Assembly: GCF_021441885.1 (NCBI RefSeq)
Contig: NZ_CP090440.1
Span: forward strand, 186,001 to 250,000
From: Vibrio maritimus
Lineage (GTDB): Bacteria; Pseudomonadota; Gammaproteobacteria; Enterobacterales; Vibrionaceae
Direction: 5' to 3'
DNA: 64,000 nt
Position numbers and translations under genes: made by a program. A model generated the notes under the pieces. The model was not told where the DNA came from, made no database searches, and worked only from the letters and a program-made list of their open reading frames with translations. Positions 63,120 to 64,000 of this stretch are shown here, one piece after another; within the stretch, counting starts at the first letter, position 1, and each line of letters opens with the position of its first letter.

Positions 63120-63269
63120 TTACTTTGCTTCGTAGGCAAGAATTATGTGAAGGTCATTGGTCTTACTCTTATAATGAAGCTCGCACAGCGAGTCTCGGAA
63201 GAGCGCGGTTAATAACACGGCGGTACAACAGAACGCCAGCAGCGCCACAAGGGCGATGTTCTTCGACAT
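63120..63269 (-). CDS. hok: Hok/Gef-family type I toxin (49 aa)
   Basis: The 49-codon gene starts at ATG 63269 after GAGGCAAATTTT. One membrane helix (IALVALLAFCCTAVLLTALF) is followed by RDSLCELHYKSKTNDLHIIL and AYEAK, the Hok signature with conserved SLCE and AYE. Hok depolarises the inner membrane in cells that lose the plasmid. The ribosome-binding GAGGC can pair with GCCTC 16 bases upstream (63277-63297), masking translation until an overlapping frame is read, as in hok/mok/sok. It is below ordinary gene-length cut-offs. No damage is seen. Confidence 0.85.
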   Translation of the reverse strand: MSKNIALVALLAFCCTAVLLTALFRDSLCELHYKSKTNDLHIILAYEAK

Positions 63270-63390
63270 AAAATTTGCCTCTGGTTAAGTAAGAGGCTAT
63301 TATCAAGTTGTCATACATTGATGGGCCTCGTTTGAATTTATAGTTCATTCGGGGCTTTTTCATATCTGCATTTAGGCAACGCTTAAACAC
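63169..63390 (-). CDS. Mok-like leader frame overlapping hok
   Basis: This frame overlaps most of hok in another phase and stops within it, exactly the relation of mok to hok in plasmid R1. Candidate starts are at 63390, 63363, 63348 and 63318 (MYDNLIIASYLTRGKFYVEE); which is used is unclear. Its translation would open the hairpin over the hok ribosome-binding site. A Sok-like antisense RNA should be encoded on the plus strand around 63290-63400, but I cannot mark its promoter with confidence. Confidence 0.5.
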   Translation of the reverse strand: MFKRCLNADMKKPRMNYKFKRGPSMYDNLIIASYLTRGKFYVEEHRPCGAAGVLLYRRVINRALPRLAVRASL

Positions 63391-63461
63391 AGAAAGTCTA
63401 AGCGCCCAGAGGTATTGTATCAGAATGGGTTGCGATGGCTACTTTTGGTGAGGAAGTGGTA

Positions 63462-64000
63462 TTAACAGCGAGTGGCTAAGATAGGGTTTTGATTACCTTG
63501 CTGATTTTTAATAAGACCCGCTCTAGTGCATTCGGCTTGAGTCACAGGATACTGCTTGTCCCAAGCGTTCATTAACTGTCTTTGTGCATTACTCATTGAA
63601 TAGCGAGGGTAGACCGCTTCAAAATAGAGGTAAGTTCTCGCGATTTGTCCTCGTGCGCGCTCAGGTGGCTGCGCTTTTCTATCCTCTATGCGCATATCGC
63701 ATTGTCCAAAGTTGCTGGTCGCTTGGGGCAGCATCGTGAAATTGTAATTTTGTCTAGCGGCATTGACGCTACCAATGGCCGGGTAAAGGTTGTATAAGTC
63801 TGATTGCATCAAGCGATAGTCTGTGTTGGTTTTTTCTGCACATTTACGCCCTTTAAAGGCTTTGCCTTTTTTATCGATACAGTCTGGGTGTCCCTCTCGC
63901 CATTCGCTAAAAGTTCGTCCAAAGTTTTCGGCGGGTACGACATGCTCTGCTTCCCAGCGCTTTAGACGATTTTTGTACTTGGTCGTCGTAAATCCGTTTG
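63462..64000 (-). CDS. Endonuclease I (EndA/NucM/Vvn family), partial
   Basis: The frame is open from the right edge to 63462. It contains the active-site region LKRWEAEHVVPAENFGR, FSEWREGHPDCIDKKGKAFK, MMQSDLYNLYPAIGSVNAAR and PPERARGQIARTYLYFEAVY, all typical of periplasmic endonuclease I of Vibrio and relatives. The His of EAEHVVPAE and the Asn of DLYNLYPA are the expected catalytic elements. The signal peptide lies outside the window. On conjugative plasmids such nucleases may affect DNA uptake or surface exclusion; that is inference. Confidence 0.9.
   Translation of the reverse strand, partial: NGFTTTKYKNRLKRWEAEHVVPAENFGRTFSEWREGHPDCIDKKGKAFKGRKCAEKTNTDYRLMQSDLYNLYPAIGSVNAARQNYNFTMLPQATSNFGQCDMRIEDRKAQPPERARGQIARTYLYFEAVYPRYSMSNAQRQLMNAWDKQYPVTQAECTRAGLIKNQQGNQNPILATRC

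Noticed and set aside
1..64000. CRISPR arrays, rRNA and tRNA genes
   Set aside because: No regularly spaced short repeats, rRNA-like sequence or convincing tRNA cloverleaf was noticed on reading; a tRNAscan or CRISPR search was not possible.

Overview
The window looks like part of a conjugative plasmid or integrative element of a marine gammaproteobacterium, most likely Vibrionaceae. The evidence is a modular GH18 chitinase, a GlyGly-CTERM serine protease, an H-NS N-terminus of Vibrio type and an endonuclease I. The species cannot be fixed from sequence alone. The sequence runs out of the window inside genes at both ends (a pilus platform protein on the left, endonuclease I on the right).

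Layout. Positions 1-14770 are one long leftward operon. Two small zinc-ribbon proteins come first, then VirB3-VirB2-VirB4-VirB5-VirB6-VirB8-VirB9-VirB10, then without a break a type IVb (R64 thin-pilus type) set: PilL-N-like protein, TcpQ-like lipoprotein, PilN secretin, PilO, PilP, PilQ ATPase and PilR. Upstream, 14950-17890 holds a three-gene putative regulatory cassette in two tandem copies, each with the same 22-bp perfect palindrome beside a TTGACA box. Next come cargo and wrecked mobile elements: a SorAB-like sulfite dehydrogenase pair (18.0-19.7 kb), a decayed Tn3 transposase, an IS110 element and an IS graveyard (19.9-26.1 kb), a chitinase (26.2-29.1 kb), recX (29.9-30.4 kb), and a tight four-gene operon MFS/aminotransferase/DUF2848/cupin (31.2-34.7 kb).

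From 34.8 to 47.6 kb two inverted copies of one IS6-family element enclose a defence island: a truncated HEPN-like gene, an OLD-family nuclease, and a type I restriction-modification operon with a SIR2-domain gene translationally locked between hsdS and hsdR. The left IS6 copy is itself split by an IS256-family element with an exact 8-bp target duplication.

Immediately outside the right IS6 copy (47.6-50.7 kb) is the most notable system: a pantocin A-like RiPP cluster. A 30-codon precursor gene, too short for normal annotation, has Glu16-Glu17-Asn18. It is followed by an intercistronic hairpin and genes for a ThiF/MccB-like adenylating enzyme with an N-terminal recognition domain, a 2OG-Fe(II) oxygenase and an EamA exporter. 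This matches the paaP-paaA-paaB-paaC logic known from Pantoea.

The right part (50.9-64 kb) returns to plasmid backbone: an ANR-family regulator, a secreted trypsin-like protease, a second decaying pilQ-P-O-N set cut by an IS5-family element, IS3 and IS6 remnants, a HAD phosphatase, a truncated H-NS (oligomerisation domain only), several small genes, a hok/mok type I toxin locus and endonuclease I. The backbone transfer and stability genes thus carry a mosaic of IS-delivered cargo for competition (RiPP), defence (RM, OLD, SIR2) and nutrition (chitinase, sulfite oxidation).
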